Positions 33,255 to 45,359 of a stretch of 64,000 bases of DNA are shown here, one piece after another. Source of the DNA: Tetracentron sinense (Eukaryota > Streptophyta > Magnoliopsida > Trochodendrales > Trochodendraceae); the NCBI GenBank assembly GCA_015143295.1, contig CM026560.1, positions 9,302,501 to 9,366,500 on the forward strand. Direction: 5' to 3'. The notes under the pieces are model-generated. The model was not told where the DNA came from. It worked only from the letters and a program-made list of their open reading frames with translations, and searched no databases. The position numbers and the translations under genes were made by a program. How positions within the stretch are numbered: the stretch's first letter is position 1; every line of letters begins with the position of its first letter.

Positions 33255-35504
33255 TGTTGCGACCCAAAATATCCCCTGGGAGTTAGGGATACTTGGCTCA
33301 TGATGTGCCATAACTGATACCAAACCATCTTGTAATAATACACAAGGCATGACATAATAGAACCTTAAATAATGCGGAAACTTAAATCAAAGTGCAGAAG
33401 CTTAACCCAAATATTTCTTTCTATGTATATCAACTATATTCCAGGTTTAAACGTATATAACCAAAATAAAGGTGGAAATGCCCACCTATCAAAATATAAA
33501 ATGACCTCTTGCTATCACTCTGCTCAACAATGATCTAGATATGGCCACACATCTAGATCTTTCTCCTCCTATGGCTGCAACGGGATGGGCAGATCCCTTT
33601 CTTCTACATATTCTTCTTCAAGCCATGGCTCTGGGTTGCAAATGTTGAACGGACCTACCGACATAACATGTATGGCTGATTGTGGAATACTCAGCGAGCA
33701 CAAACTAATAGCTAACCATACAATAACAATAAGATTCCACATGCAAGTATTTAAGGGAATAATAATCACAACATTCATGCTTAAAAACCCCATTGTGGAA
33801 AACCTTTCATAAAAACTTATACTTTTCTTGGAAATCAAACCATCTTATGCATGCTTATGAGTACGTATGAATGCTTGTGAGCCCGTGTTTTCTTATGAGT
33901 TCTTGTGAGCTTACGAGTTCTAATGACTTTTCTTATGACTTTGTGAGCCTTCTTGTGAACCTTCTTATGATCTTGTGAGCTTGTTCTTGTGAGCTTATGA
34001 TCCGTAGAGACATATGCAAGATCTTAGACTTGTGAGATTCTTATGAGTTCTTGAAAAGCCTTGCGAGACTTATGATCCGTGGAGTTTATGAAAAATCTTA
34101 GACTTGATCCTTGTGAGCATGAGTTAACCGATCTTAAAATACCAACCCAAAGTTTGGCTTTATCAATGCTTATGCTTCTTTCTTAGGAATGCCTTTAAAA
34201 CCTTTCTTATGCTTTTTGAAATACACGCTTATGAGAAACCTCGGTTCATGCAAATGTACGTGTTTGTGCTTGACAATCGTGGTAATCATAATGACATATA
34301 ACGATTAAAAGAGCATGATATAGCATTTAGAACATTTCTTGAACTCAGCAAGCTTGAAAGTAAACATATAGAATATTTCATTTAGCATTTGTTAATTGGT
34401 GAAAACTCCTTAAATCATACTTTCATTATCCTAGTTTAGTCCTCGTTCATGCATTTCATCAAACACGTAGTATTCAACATTTCTTGAACTCGGCAAGCTT
34501 GAAAGTAAACATATAGAATATTTCAGTTAGCATTTGTAAATTGGGGAAAACTCCTTAAATCATACTTTCATTATCCTAGTTTAGTCCTCATTCATGCATT
34601 TCATCAAACACGTAGTATTCAACATTTCTTAGGTCTTTAATTCGTGATTTCACCTACGACATTTCATCAACATCATGTGTGTATTCATTATTGGTACAAT
34701 GACCATCCATCCTTTTCACCACACAACATCATCACATCCTACTTGGCATCCATTCGCCTTAACCTCCATACATTCACCACATATCCATACAATTCCATTT
34801 ATCTTATTTTCACATAATGGGTTCCATGAAAGGAGCTCAAGAACTTGAATCCATATACATTTTTAATAGAAAATAAGTTAATTCAAGGTTAGCTATAAGA
34901 GTGTAGTAACCTTGAGGATTTCTCCCAATGTTGAAGGGAACCCCTGATTTGAAACCTTCAAGCTTGATAGAGAAGGGTCTTTGCTTGAAGGAGATCAAAG
35001 CTTGAACTCCTCTTACTCCAATTCCAAAACCCTAGTTCTTCCCATCTTCTTTCTCCCAAAATCCTCAAAATATATGCTTGAGGGTTTATGAAACCCCAAA
35101 CCCACGAATTTAGGCTTTTATAGAAAAAAAAGGAGTCAAAAGACCCATTTACCCTTAATGATTCGGTAAAAATACGAAAGACTAAGCGATCGGTGCTTAT
35201 GACCAAGCGATCGGTGGCCTACCGAGCGATTGGTGTTTTTGATAGAGCGATCGGTTGCCTACCGAGTGATCGGTTGAAAATACTCTCTCTGGAATTTTTT
35301 CTCATACAAATTTTTGAGCCAGTCGATAGATACCGATCGCTCTGTTTTGGACCGAGTGATCACTACTTTGGACCGAGTGATCGTTACTTTGGACTGAGCG
35401 ATCGGTGCTCTTCAAATTTTGACACTGGGTCCATTTTGTTGTTTTTCCCTATTTTGGCTATGAGAACACTGTTCATTAGGTACGAAAAGTTCTGGGGCGC
35501 CACA
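33255..35504 (-). mobile_element. Solo Ty3/gypsy LTR with target duplication CAAAG
   Basis: The 2250-bp segment starts TGTTGCGACCC and ends GGGGCGCCACA on the plus strand; minus orientation. CAAAG flanks it at 33250-33254 and 35505-35509. It has the conserved hairpin region (33675-33695), a TATA-like TTTTATAG near 35116-35123 and the palindrome array 35187-35410. A segment of about 170 bp starting near 34334 is repeated in tandem (CTTGAACTCRGCAAGCTTG to CACGTAGTATTCAACATTTC). Confidence 0.93.
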
Positions 35505-35509
35505 CAAAG

Positions 35510-36025
35510 AGTCCACTCAGACTCGTTGACAAATTCATGTGGGAAAAACTTGAAATGCCTGTAACGACTATATTTCAACGGCTCTTTTGTTTTGGATGAT
35601 GCCTCTAACTGAAAGACATGCATATAAAAAATTTTGAAAAAACTTTTTAACTCAAACTTGATTTTGATCTAATCAAAATCTTCCTAAGGTCATATTATGA
35701 TTATATCAAATCATGGTGTGAGAAACCATACTTACAAAGCTCGTCAAGTATAAAGCCTCCTGTCGATTCACACAAACCTTTTTTGAATCTCCAAAGTTTT
35801 TCTCCAACAGAAGCTAATGACCCTTCCGATCAATGCTCTATAATTTCTTCTTTTCTTTATTCAAGAACCTTTCTTGATCAATAAAGATTCAATCTTGATG
35901 TAGAAAGAATCAACATTGATTATCAAAGAACTATTCTTGATATTCAAATATTAGTTCTGAATCTTCTTTAAGGTCAAAACAAAAACAAAAGAAGGAATGG
36001 GAGAGGTGGCCATACACCCCTATAG
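35510..36025 (-). mobile_element. Copia LTR fragment related to family B, right part
   Basis: On the minus strand the stretch around 35700-36020 resembles 17940-18230 of the family B solo LTR (for example GGTGTATGGCCACC against GGTGTACGGTCACC, and the repeated TTCTTGATCAATAAAG block). The end at about 36025 is where LTR family C starts. No ORF. Confidence 0.55.
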
Positions 36026-36490
36026 GGGAACCTAGAGAAATGAGACTTTGACAACGCTACTTATACTTCAAACCATCCTGCAAAGAGTATATAAGGCATG
36101 ACAAATAGTGAACCTGAAAATTTCTTATAACATCCATTGTATTCCAAGTACAAGAGTCACTAAAACTAAAATATAAAATTTCATATTTACATATAATGAT
36201 AACTCAGGTTACCTAACCCAAGTTTAACAAAAACACCAACATAAGATCCCCAAAATACATGTCACTCTCTCTCTCAAAACTCACCCATAAGACCACATAT
36301 CGAGGTCCCTATCATCTACATGCTGATCCCCAGTAAGCTCTTGCTGGACCCTTGGCTCTATAGCACGATCATCCCACCTAGAACCTACCGAAATAACAAT
36401 TTGGCTGAGTATTGAATACTTAACGCATACATACTACTATCTAACCATATTACCATACATTAATATGTCATACAGGATACAGTTCATCAA

Positions 36491-36680
36491 AATATACACA
36501 TGATCAGAGTGCGGGAGTTAAATAAGATAATATTAAAAATATACACATGATCAGAGTGCGGTAGTTAAACAAGATAATATTAAGAATATACACATGATCA
36601 TAGTGCGGGAGTTAAACAAAATTATATTAAAAATATACACATGATCAAAGTGCGGAAGTTAAACAAGATAACATTTGCAA
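36491..36680 (-). repeat. 48-bp tandem repeat, four units (LTR C copy 1)
   Basis: Unit ATATACACATGATCAGAGTG, then CGGGAGTTAAACAAGATAAT and ATTAAAA. The core ATCAGAGTGCGGNAG occurs once or twice in other gypsy LTRs here, so this array looks like an amplification of a conserved LTR block. Confidence 0.8.
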
Positions 36681-36832
36681 AATCTTAAAATCACACTTTA
36701 AATCATATATTAAGTTCATGTCTTAACAATACATATTTTATATTTTTTTATGAGCCTTTTGAGTTCCTTATGCATCTTATGAATTCTTAGCTTATGAGAT
36801 CATTCTTATCACTTATCTTGTACTTACTTTGA

Positions 36833-37303
36833 GACAGATGCTAGTACTCGTACTTGGTCATAGTATACTAGCATCCTCTCTTACTTTCTTGTTAACTTGC
36901 TTGTGAATTTCTTAGGAACTTGCTTTTATGGAAACAGATGATAGTACCCATACCTGGTCATAGTACACTAAACATCCTTTCATACTTATCTTGAAAACAG
37001 ATACTAGTGCCCGTACCTGGTCATAGTACACTAGGATCCTTTCAAATTCTTTATTTTTCTTGGAGACAGATACTATTACCCGTACCTGGTCATAGTATAC
37101 TAGTATCCTCTCATATTCTTGGAAACAAATGTTAATGGCCGTACCTGGTCATAGTACATTAACATCCTTTCATGCTTTTCACTTTTACTTGGAGATAGAT
37201 GCTAATACTTGTACCTGGTCATAGTATACTAGCATCCTCTCATACTTGGGAATAGATCTAGATGTTAGTGCCCGTACTTGTCATAGTACACTAACATCCT
37301 TCC
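36833..37303 (-). repeat. Seven tandem covarying hairpin units (LTR C copy 1)
   Basis: Units of 60-75 bp: a 10-nt arm, a conserved spacer CGTACCTGGTCATAG, the opposite arm, then CCTCTC or CCTTTC. Arms include GATGCTAGTA/TACTAGCATC, GATGTTAGTG/CACTAACATC and AATGTTAATG/CATTAACATC, with single mismatches in others. Arm sequences differ between units while pairing is largely kept. Confidence 0.8.
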
Positions 37304-37578
37304 ATGCTTTACGTTTCTTAATTCTTTTCTTGTCTCGTTCTTGTCTCGTGGAATCACTCTTGTCTTGTCGTGTTTAGAGTCACACTTGGCTTGGTTTAGT
37401 TTTATATGATTGTACCTAGAAAACTAGGTTCATGCCTACATACGTGCTTGCGCATAGAAAATGGTAAACATAATAGTAACTTGGAACAATTAAAAGAACA
37501 TAATGTAACATTTCAACTTTTCTATAAACATGTGCGATTTTAGTGAAACATATTAAACATGTTGGCAAAATTACCTAG

Positions 37579-37590
37579 GCTCTGATACCA
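37579..37590 (-). other. Primer-binding site beside LTR C copy 2
   Basis: The plus strand reads GCTCTGATACCA, 3 bp from the LTR start at 37594. The sense strand reads TGGTATCAGAGC, so the element is on the minus strand and copy 2 is its 5' LTR. Confidence 0.88.
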
Positions 37591-38076
37591 CTTTGTAACG
37601 CCCCAAAATCCCACCTAGGAGAAATGAGAATTTGGCAGCGTTACTTATACTTCAAACCATCCTAGAAAGAGTATACAAGGCATGACAAATAGTTAACCTG
37701 AAAATTTATTATAACATCCATTGTATTCCAAGTACAAGAGTCACTAAAACTGAAATATAAAATTTCGTATTTACATATAATGATAACTCAGGTTACTTAA
37801 CCCAAGTTTAATAAAAGCCCAACATAAGATCCCCAAAATACATGTCACTCTCTCTCTCAAAACTCACCCATAAGGCCACATGTCGAAGCCCCTATCATCT
37901 ACATGCTGATCCCCAGCAAGCTCCTGCTGGACCCTTGGCTCTGTAGCACGATCATCCCACCTGGAACCTACTGAAATAACAGTTCGGCTGAGTATTGAAT
38001 ACTTAGCGTATACATACTACTAACTAACCATGTTACCATACATTAATATGTCATATAGGATATATAGTTCATCAAA

Positions 38077-38430
38077 ATATACACATGATCAGAGTGCAGG
38101 AGTTAAACAAGATAATATTAAAAATATACACATGATCAGAGTGCGGGAGTTAAACAAAATAATATTAAAAATATACACATGATCAGAGTGTGGGAGTTAA
38201 ACAAGATAATATTAAAAATATACACATGATCAGAGTGCGAAACTTAAACAAGATAACACTTGCAAAATCTTAAAATCACACTTTTAATCATACATGAAGT
38301 TCATTATCAGAGTGCGGGAGTTAAACAAGATAATATTAAAAATATACACATGATCACAGTGCGGGAGTTAAACAAAATAATATTAAAAATATACACATGA
38401 TCAGAGTGCAGAAGTAAAACAAGATAACAT
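38077..38430 (-). repeat. 48-bp tandem repeat, about seven units in two blocks (LTR C copy 2)
   Basis: Same unit as at 36491-36680 but more copies, with a second block after a short spacer containing TTGCAAAATCTTAAAATCAC. The copy number differs between the two LTRs of what appears to be one element. Confidence 0.75.
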
Positions 38431-38586
38431 TTGCAAAATCTTAAAATCACACTTTAAATCATACATTAAGTTCATGTCTTAACAATACGTATTTCATATT
38501 TCTTATGAGCCTTGTGAGTTCCTTCTACATCTTATGAATTCTTAGCTTATGAGATCATTCTTATCACTTATCTTGTACTTAATTTG

Positions 38587-39065
38587 AGACAAATACTAGT
38601 ACTCATACCTGGTCATAGTATACTAGCATCCTCTCTTACTTTCTTGTTAACTTGCTTGTGAATTTCTTGTGAACTTGCTTTTATGAAAACAGATGATAGT
38701 GCCCGTACCTAGTCATAGTACACTAAACATTATTTCATACTTATCTTGGAAACATATACTAGTGCCCGTACTTGGTCATAGTACACTAGGATCCTTTCTT
38801 ATTCTTTATTTTTCTTGGTGACAGATACTAGTACCCATACTTGGTCATAGTATACTAGTATCATCTCATATTCTTGGAAACAAATGTTAATGGTCGTACT
38901 TGGTCATAGTATATTAACATCCTTTCATGATTTTCACTTTTACTTGGAGACAGATGCTAGTACCCATACCTAGTCATAGTATACTAGCTTCCTCTCATAC
39001 TTACTTGGGAACAGATCTAGATGTTAGTGCCCGTACCTGGTCATAGTACACTAACATCCTTCCAT
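38587..39065 (-). repeat. Seven tandem hairpin units (LTR C copy 2)
   Basis: Same layout as 36833-37303, more diverged, with the GGTCATAGTA spacer core kept in each unit. Confidence 0.75.
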
Positions 39066-39295
39066 TCTTTAAATTTCTTAGTTCTTTTATTGTCTTGTTC
39101 TTGTCTCATGGAATCACTCTTGTCTTGTCATGTTTAGAGTCACACTCATCTTGGTTTAGTTTCATATGATTGTACCTAGAAAACTAGGTTCATGCCTGCA
39201 TACGTGCTTGTGCATAGAAAATGGTGAACATAATAGTGACTTGAAACAATTAAAAGAACATCATGTAACATTTTAACTTTTCTATAAACATGTGT

Positions 39296-41591
39296 TGTCG
39301 CGCTCCAAAATATCCCCTAGGAGTTAAGGGATACTTTAGGTGTGATTATACATACCTGCCAAACCATCCTGTAATGAACAAGGCTAAACATGATATAACA
39401 TAATAAGAATCAGAGTGCAGAATCTATAACATGAGCGCAGAAACGTGAACTAAAATTTTCTTTTCTTTTATAACTCCAAAATAGTATTCCAAGTTAAAGT
39501 TACATAACATATCAAGTCAAAGGTGGACAGGCCCACCTATCAAAATATCAAAATACAAAAAAGAACTCTCTTGTACTTTCCTCTCAACAGTAGTCGAGGT
39601 ATGGCCACACGTCCAAGTCCCTATCCTCCTGAGTCTGTAGCGGAATAGGTGGCTCCCTCTCCTCTACGTACTCTTCCTCGACCCAAGGCTCAGGGTCAAG
39701 GACATCCACAGAAGCTGCCGACATAAAAATACAGTTGAGCATGGAATACTCAGCGAGTACAAGCTACAGTACAAGCATGGAATACTTGTTTCAATTGCTT
39801 GTTTCCTTTCAATTGCTTGTTTCCTTTTTCATGTCTCAGTCTTGCTTGTGAAATATCATGTAGGTGTGTCTGTCTTGTTTGGGGATTCATGTCTTGACTT
39901 GTATACTTGTGAGCCAGAGGCTAGCACCCGCACATCCCTGGGCTACCAACCTCCTTGACATGGTTTCATTTTCTTGTGTGCCAGAGGCTAGCACCCTTCC
40001 ACTTGGGCTACCAACCTCCTTGACATGTACTTGTTTCAATTGCTTGTTTCCTTTCACTTGTGAGGCAGAGGCTAGTACCCTTCACTTGGGCTACCAACCT
40101 CCTTGACATGTAATTATTTCATTTTCTTGTGAGCCATAGGCTAGTACCCTTCACTTGGGCTACCAACCTCCTTGTCATATGCTTGTTTTCTTGTTTAATT
40201 TATCATGTACAAATACTCTTGGAAAACTTGGTTCATGCATGCATGCGTACTTGTGTGCGTATGAGTAGTGAAAACCATGATGGCATGTATGATATGATGG
40301 ATAGTACATTGCATTTCAATTCATAGTATAAACATTTAAGGATTTGGGTAGTCTACATGGCATTTGGTCAATTCATCATTTATAGAAACAATTGCATAAG
40401 GCATACTTCCATCTTCTTCATATCATTTACTCCTAGTTTAGGCATTTTATCAAACATCCGGCGTGAAACATTCTTTAGTAGTTTTATTTCCTCTATTTAG
40501 TGCACATTTTTCATCACATCATCAAGGTAGGTTCATTATTCGTAGAATACCCTTCCACCATTTTCCATTTCACACATCACACAACATCCATACGGCATCC
40601 AATCGCCTCAATCACCATCCATCCACACATCACAACATCCATTATTTTCTTGTTTACATTTTAAGGGAAATAGCATATTTCAAAAGGAGGAAAATCATGA
40701 AACCAAGAATCATCATTTAAAATGGGAAAAACCTAGGTTATGGCTAAGGGAGTTAGTAGGGTGTACTAACCTTGAATCAAGGCTTGATCTTGGGTGGAAA
40801 CCCTTGATTGAAGCTCCAACTTGGAAGAAGGAGGACCCTTGCTTGAAGAATGTTTGAGTGGGGAAGAAACCCTCTTGAAAATACCGTGGAAACGCTGCCC
40901 TAGCTTTGGAAAAGACTCCCCACAAGCTTGAGGCTTGGCTTTGAAGGAAAAACCAACTTTGTGAAGATTCTTGGATGTTCAAACCCTTGATCTCTTCACC
41001 AAGGATGCCCTAGGAGAAAAACCCTCTTCTTCTCTTCCCCTTTCTCTCTAAATGTTCTAAGTGTAGTGAATGGGGACCCAAATACTCGAGCAAACCCTTA
41101 TAGGCAAGGGTTTAACACCCAAAAGACGAAAAAGCCCTTAATGAAATTTCTACAAAATGCGATATACCGATCGATCGGTGGTTAAGACCGAGCGGTCAGT
41201 CACCTACCGAGCGACCGGGTGTTTTGACCGGGCGATCGGTCGAAAACATGCTCTCTGGAATTTTTTTCCATACAAAAAGTTAACCAGTCGATAGCTACCG
41301 ATCGATCAGTTGTAGACCGATCGATCGCTAATAATGACTGAGCAATCGGTTGTGAACCGATCGATCCCTAGCGAGCGGTGCTCTGCAGGTTCCTATTGTT
41401 TTGGCCATATCTTTTGACTCGTTCGTCGGATTTTGGCGATTCAACTTTCATTGGGTTCGTCTTCTGAAAAGGAACATTTCTGGTGGTTTAGAATTTTCAA
41501 ATTCTCCCTTATTTATTAACTAAACTACGTGAAAGACCAATTGGCTACGAAAGTGCTATTTATTAAGTACGGAAAAGTCCGGGCTCCTACA
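39296..41591 (-). mobile_element. 3' LTR of G2
   Basis: 2296 bp, plus strand TGTCGCGCTCC...GGGCTCCTACA, followed by the PPT complement. It has the hairpin at 39734-39754 (one mismatch), four hairpin repeat units (39907-40176), a TATA-like CCTTATAGG at 41096-41104 and the palindrome array 41165-41385 with ACCGATCGATCGGT at 41166-41179. Confidence 0.9.
39907..40176 (-). repeat. Four tandem hairpin units in G2 3' LTR
   Basis: Reverse complement of the G1-type unit: AGGCTAGCACCC, loop, GGGCTACCAACCT on the plus strand. In sense the arms are AGGTTGGTAGCCC and GGGTGCTAGCCT, pairing with U-G wobbles. Confidence 0.75.
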
Positions 41592-41606
41592 TTCTCCCCC
41601 TCTTAC
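41592..41606 (-). other. Polypurine tract of G2
   Basis: TTCTCCCCCTCTTAC on the plus strand directly beside the 3' LTR. In sense it is GTAAGAGGGGGAGAA, close to that of G1. Confidence 0.9.
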
Positions 41607-41679
41607 AAAAATTTCATCCTCGAAATTTGGACGATACATACATGCACAAAACCACAACAAAATACAAGGGAAGGTCAAG

Positions 41680-44600
41680 GTCCTAAACAAATAACTGAGG
41701 ATACTTTTCTCATACTTTGGCCTCTCGTTCCCATGTAGCTTCCTCCATTGAATGGTGTTGCCATCTTACCAAGACCAAGGGAATGGTCATGTTGTGCAAA
41801 ACTTGATCTCACCTGTCTAAGATCTGCACTGGTTGCTCAACTAGTGTGAGATCCTCCCGGATTTCTACCGGATCAAGCTCGATGACACAAGAAGGGTCCG
41901 AGATGTACTTCTGAAGCATGGAGATGTGAAACATGTTGTGGACCGCCGCTATGTGAACGGGTAAGGCAACACGGTAAGCCACCTCACCGACTCTAGTAAT
42001 GATCTCGAACGGACCCACATATCTCGGATTGAGCTTTCCTCGCTTCCCAAACCTCGTGACACCCTTGGTTGGTGAAATCTTGACAAAAACAAAGTTACCA
42101 ACTCGAAATTCAAGGTCTCTCCTTCGGTTTTCGGCGTAGCTCTTCTGTCTATCCTGTGCGGCCTTCAACCTCCCCCGGATAAACTTGACTATATCCGCAA
42201 TTTGTTCAATTAATTTGGGACCCAACACCTTCCTTTCCCCAAGTTCATCCCAATACAACGAGGATCTACAACTTCTCTCATACAAAGCCTCAAAAAGTGT
42301 CATCTGTATGCTTGCCTGGTAACTATTGTTGTAGGCAAATTCCACCAAAGGTAAGTAATCTTCCCAACTTCCCTTGAAGTCTAGCATACATGCCTGGAGC
42401 ATATCTTCAATAACCTAATTTACTCGCTCGATTTGCCCATCCGTCTGTGGGTGGAAGGCCGTGCTAAAGTCCAACCGGGAACTCATTGCACTTTGAAAAC
42501 TTTTCCAGAACCTGGAGGTAAATCTAGGGTCCCGATCCGAGACAATGCTCACTGGTACCCCATGCAACCAAACTATTTCTTTGATATACAATGTAGCCAA
42601 CTGATTGGAATTGAAGGTAGTCCGGTATGGCAAGAAATGGGCGGACTTTGTCAGTCTATCGACCACAACCCATATAGCATCGAAATTTTTAGCCATCTTT
42701 GGCAACCCCACAATAAAGTCCATAGAAATATGTTCCCAGTTCTACTCGGGAATAGGGAGGGACTATAAAAGTCCAGCCGGTCCCTGTGCTCGGCTTTGAC
42801 TTGTTGGCACACCAAACACCGTGCCACGTACTCTGCAACATCCCTCTTCATATTCTACCACCAAAAGTATCCCTTGAGGTTCCGGTTGATCTTTGTACCC
42901 CCCAGGATGCACTGTGTACTTCGAACGGTGGGCTTTGTCCATAATTTCTCTCCGAAGATCCGCATTAGCCAGAACACACAATCTTCCCTTGAATGTAATA
43001 GCACCTCGGCTAGTGAGAGAGAAGTCCTCACTACCCTTGGCAGCTTCCTTGTCCCGGAAAGCCAACAAGTTGGCATCAGTGGCTTGAGACTCCTGGATCA
43101 AGTCTATAATGTACAGCCGAACCGTGACATTTGCCAAAATAGGGTTGCGGACGGAATCATTAACACTGATGCCCAGATTAGCCAAATCTTCCAATAATCT
43201 CCATCCCCACACTAACATATGAGCCAAAAACCCCAGAGGTTTCCTACTCAAAGCGTCCGCCATCGCATTTGCTTTGCCCGGGTGGTACTGGATGGTGCAC
43301 TCATAGTCTTTCAAAAATTTCATCCAACGTCGTTACCGTAAATTTACCTCCTTTTGGGAAAAGAGGTACTTGAGGCTCTTGTGATACGTGAGCACATAGA
43401 ACACTACCCCGTAAAGGTAATGGCGCCAAATCTTGAGTGCAAACACGACCGCAGCAAGCTCCAAGTCGTGAGTGGGGTAATTCTTTCCATGCTCCTTCAA
43501 TTGCCTTGATGCATAGGCAATGACTTTCTTGTGCTGCATGAAGACACACCCAAGTCCAATGTGTGAAGCATCGCTATACACCTCATAACCACCACGTCCG
43601 GATGGCACAGTAAGGACGGGGGCCGTGGTGAGGCGTTTCTTCAACTCTTGGAAGCTCACTTCGCATTTGTCACTCCAACTGAACTTGGCATTTTTCCTCG
43701 TCAAGTAAGTGAGAGGTGCGGCCAAACTGGAGAATCCCTCTATAAACCTCTGGTAGTAACCTACCAATCCAAGGAAACTCCGGATTTTGGTGACAGTCTT
43801 GGGTCTCTCCCAACTCATAACTGCCTCAATCTTTGCTAGGTCAACAGAAATGCCCTCAACTGACACTACATGCCTGAGAAATGCTACCTTCTCTAACCAG
43901 AATTCACACTTACTCAATTTGGCATATAGCCTATGCTCTCTCAACATCTCCAGAGCAAGGCGGAGATCTCGTGCGCGATCTTCCCGTGTCTGGGAATACA
44001 CCAAAATGTCATCGATGAACACAATCATACATCGATCTAAGTATGATCGGAGCACCCGGTTCATCAGATCCATGAATGTCGCCGATGCATTCGTTAGCCC
44101 AAAAGGCATGACAAGGAACTTGTAGAGCCTATACCGAGTCCTGAAGGCCATCTTCGGAACATCTTCTGCCTTAATCTTTAATTGATGATACCCCGATCTA
44201 AGGTCAATCTTGGAGAAGAATCTCACTCCCTTCAGTTGGTCAAATAGGTTGTCTATCCGTGGTAAGGGATAACGATTCTTGATAGTTACCTTGTTCAACT
44301 GCCGGTAATCTATGCACATTCTCATCGACCCGTCCTTTTTCTTTACAAAGAGGACCGGAGCTCCCCACGGTAAGACACTTGGTTGGATGAACCCAAGTTG
44401 TTGTAACTCCTTGATCTGCTTCTTCAGTTCTTCAAGCTTTATTGGGGTCATTCTATATGGTGCCCTTGAAATTGGGGCAGTGCCCGGAGTAAGCTCTATA
44501 GCGAACTCGATCTCTCTATCAGGAGGCAACCCAAGAAATTCTTCTAGAAACACATCCAATAACTCACTCACGACTGGAATGGCCAAGGAATTTTATGCTT

Positions 44601-45002
44601 CTGGGTTTGCTAAGCTCAAGGCTGCCAGGCGAGCAATATCCCTTTCTCTCAATCCTCGAAAGTGAAATGGTTTTACTCCTTTCGGCTTGAAATTCACCAT
44701 CTTTTCAAAGCAGGCAACGTGGCCATGATGGGTTGACAACCAATCCATCCCTAGGATGACATTAAAATCCAAGTCTTAGAAATCTAGGATGATGAGGTCA
44801 GCTAATAGTTCATTCTCCCCCACTTGAACCACACAATCTCTAAATATTATGTCTGTATCAACCGACTTGCCAAGTGGAGTTGCAATAGTCAACTCCCACT
44901 CTAACGGAGTAGCCTCAGTCAAAAAGCCCTCTGCAAAACTGGGTGAGACAAAAGAGTGAGTGGATCCTGTGTCGATCAACACTCGGGCGAGACACTCGTT
45001 CA
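41680..45002 (-). pseudogene. Pol of G2: protease to integrase and chromodomain-like tail, broken
   Basis: Protease [15 protein letters not shown] near 44935-44985. RT with [26 protein letters not shown] and FIDDILVYS (44300 down to 43990). RNase H with YEVYSDASH and [12 protein letters not shown] (43590 down to 43440). Integrase with [30 protein letters not shown] and TDGQ, then GPFEIITRVGEVAYR and HNMFHISML. The chromodomain-like tail lies near 41690-41830. The order is Ty3/gypsy. Several breaks are present. Confidence 0.85.
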
Positions 45003-45149
45003 CTAATAAAGTGCCTGTACGATTAAACACTAATATCAATAGATTTCAAACAAGACATACATCATACATAGGTAACCCCTAGTCTATATAAAAATTCATC
45101 GTATAATGGGAATTTTCCACAACTTAAAACTTCTAGAATTCTTGCGTAC
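45003..45149 (-). other. Gag-protease spacer of G2
   Basis: 147 bp. In sense it begins GTACGCAAG at 45149 and ends TTTATTAG before TGAACG. Its interior is diverged from G1 and G3 but its borders are the same. The plus-strand LTR D starts exactly at its edge. Confidence 0.4.
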
Positions 45150-45359
45150 TATAGCACCCCAAACTTTTCCATACTTAATAAATAGCACTTTCATAACCAA
45201 TTGGCCTTTCACATGGTCTAATTAATAAATAAGGGAGAAATTAAAAATTTTGAAATATCAAGAATGTTCGTTTTCGAAAGATGAATCCAACGCAAGTTGA
45301 ATCATCAAAATCCGACGAACAAGTCAAAAGATATGGCCAAAACAGTTGGGACCTGCAGA

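Larger units (their letters stand above)
36026..37575 (-). mobile_element. Gypsy-type LTR family C, copy 1, partial
   Basis: Aligns with 37594-39295 along its length. It lacks the terminal TGTAACGCCCC and the U3 side. It contains 48-bp repeats (36491-36680) and seven hairpin units (36833-37303). It lies in sense just downstream of the PBS of copy 2, so these look like two LTRs of one element with almost no interior left. Confidence 0.7.
37594..39295 (-). mobile_element. Gypsy-type LTR family C, copy 2 (5' LTR), partial
   Basis: The plus strand starts TGTAACGCCCC next to the PBS. The U3 side is replaced by the G2 LTR at 39296. It has an expanded 48-bp array (38077-38430) and seven hairpin units (38587-39065). 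The GGCTGAGTATT region at 37986 is the C version of the conserved hairpin, with one mismatch. Confidence 0.78.
39296..45149 (-). mobile_element. G2: Ty3/gypsy chromovirus (Tekay-like), 3' part, broken
   Basis: Minus-strand element with 3' LTR (39296-41591), PPT, pol (chromodomain-like end through protease) and the gag-protease spacer. Gag, PBS and 5' LTR are absent. The right edge coincides with the start of a plus-strand LTR of the same subfamily. Proteins resemble G1 closely but with more breaks, so it looks somewhat older. Confidence 0.85.

Noticed and set aside
42433-43197. Plus-strand ORFs of 110-133 aa
   Set aside because: They are antisense shadows of G2 integrase and RNase H.
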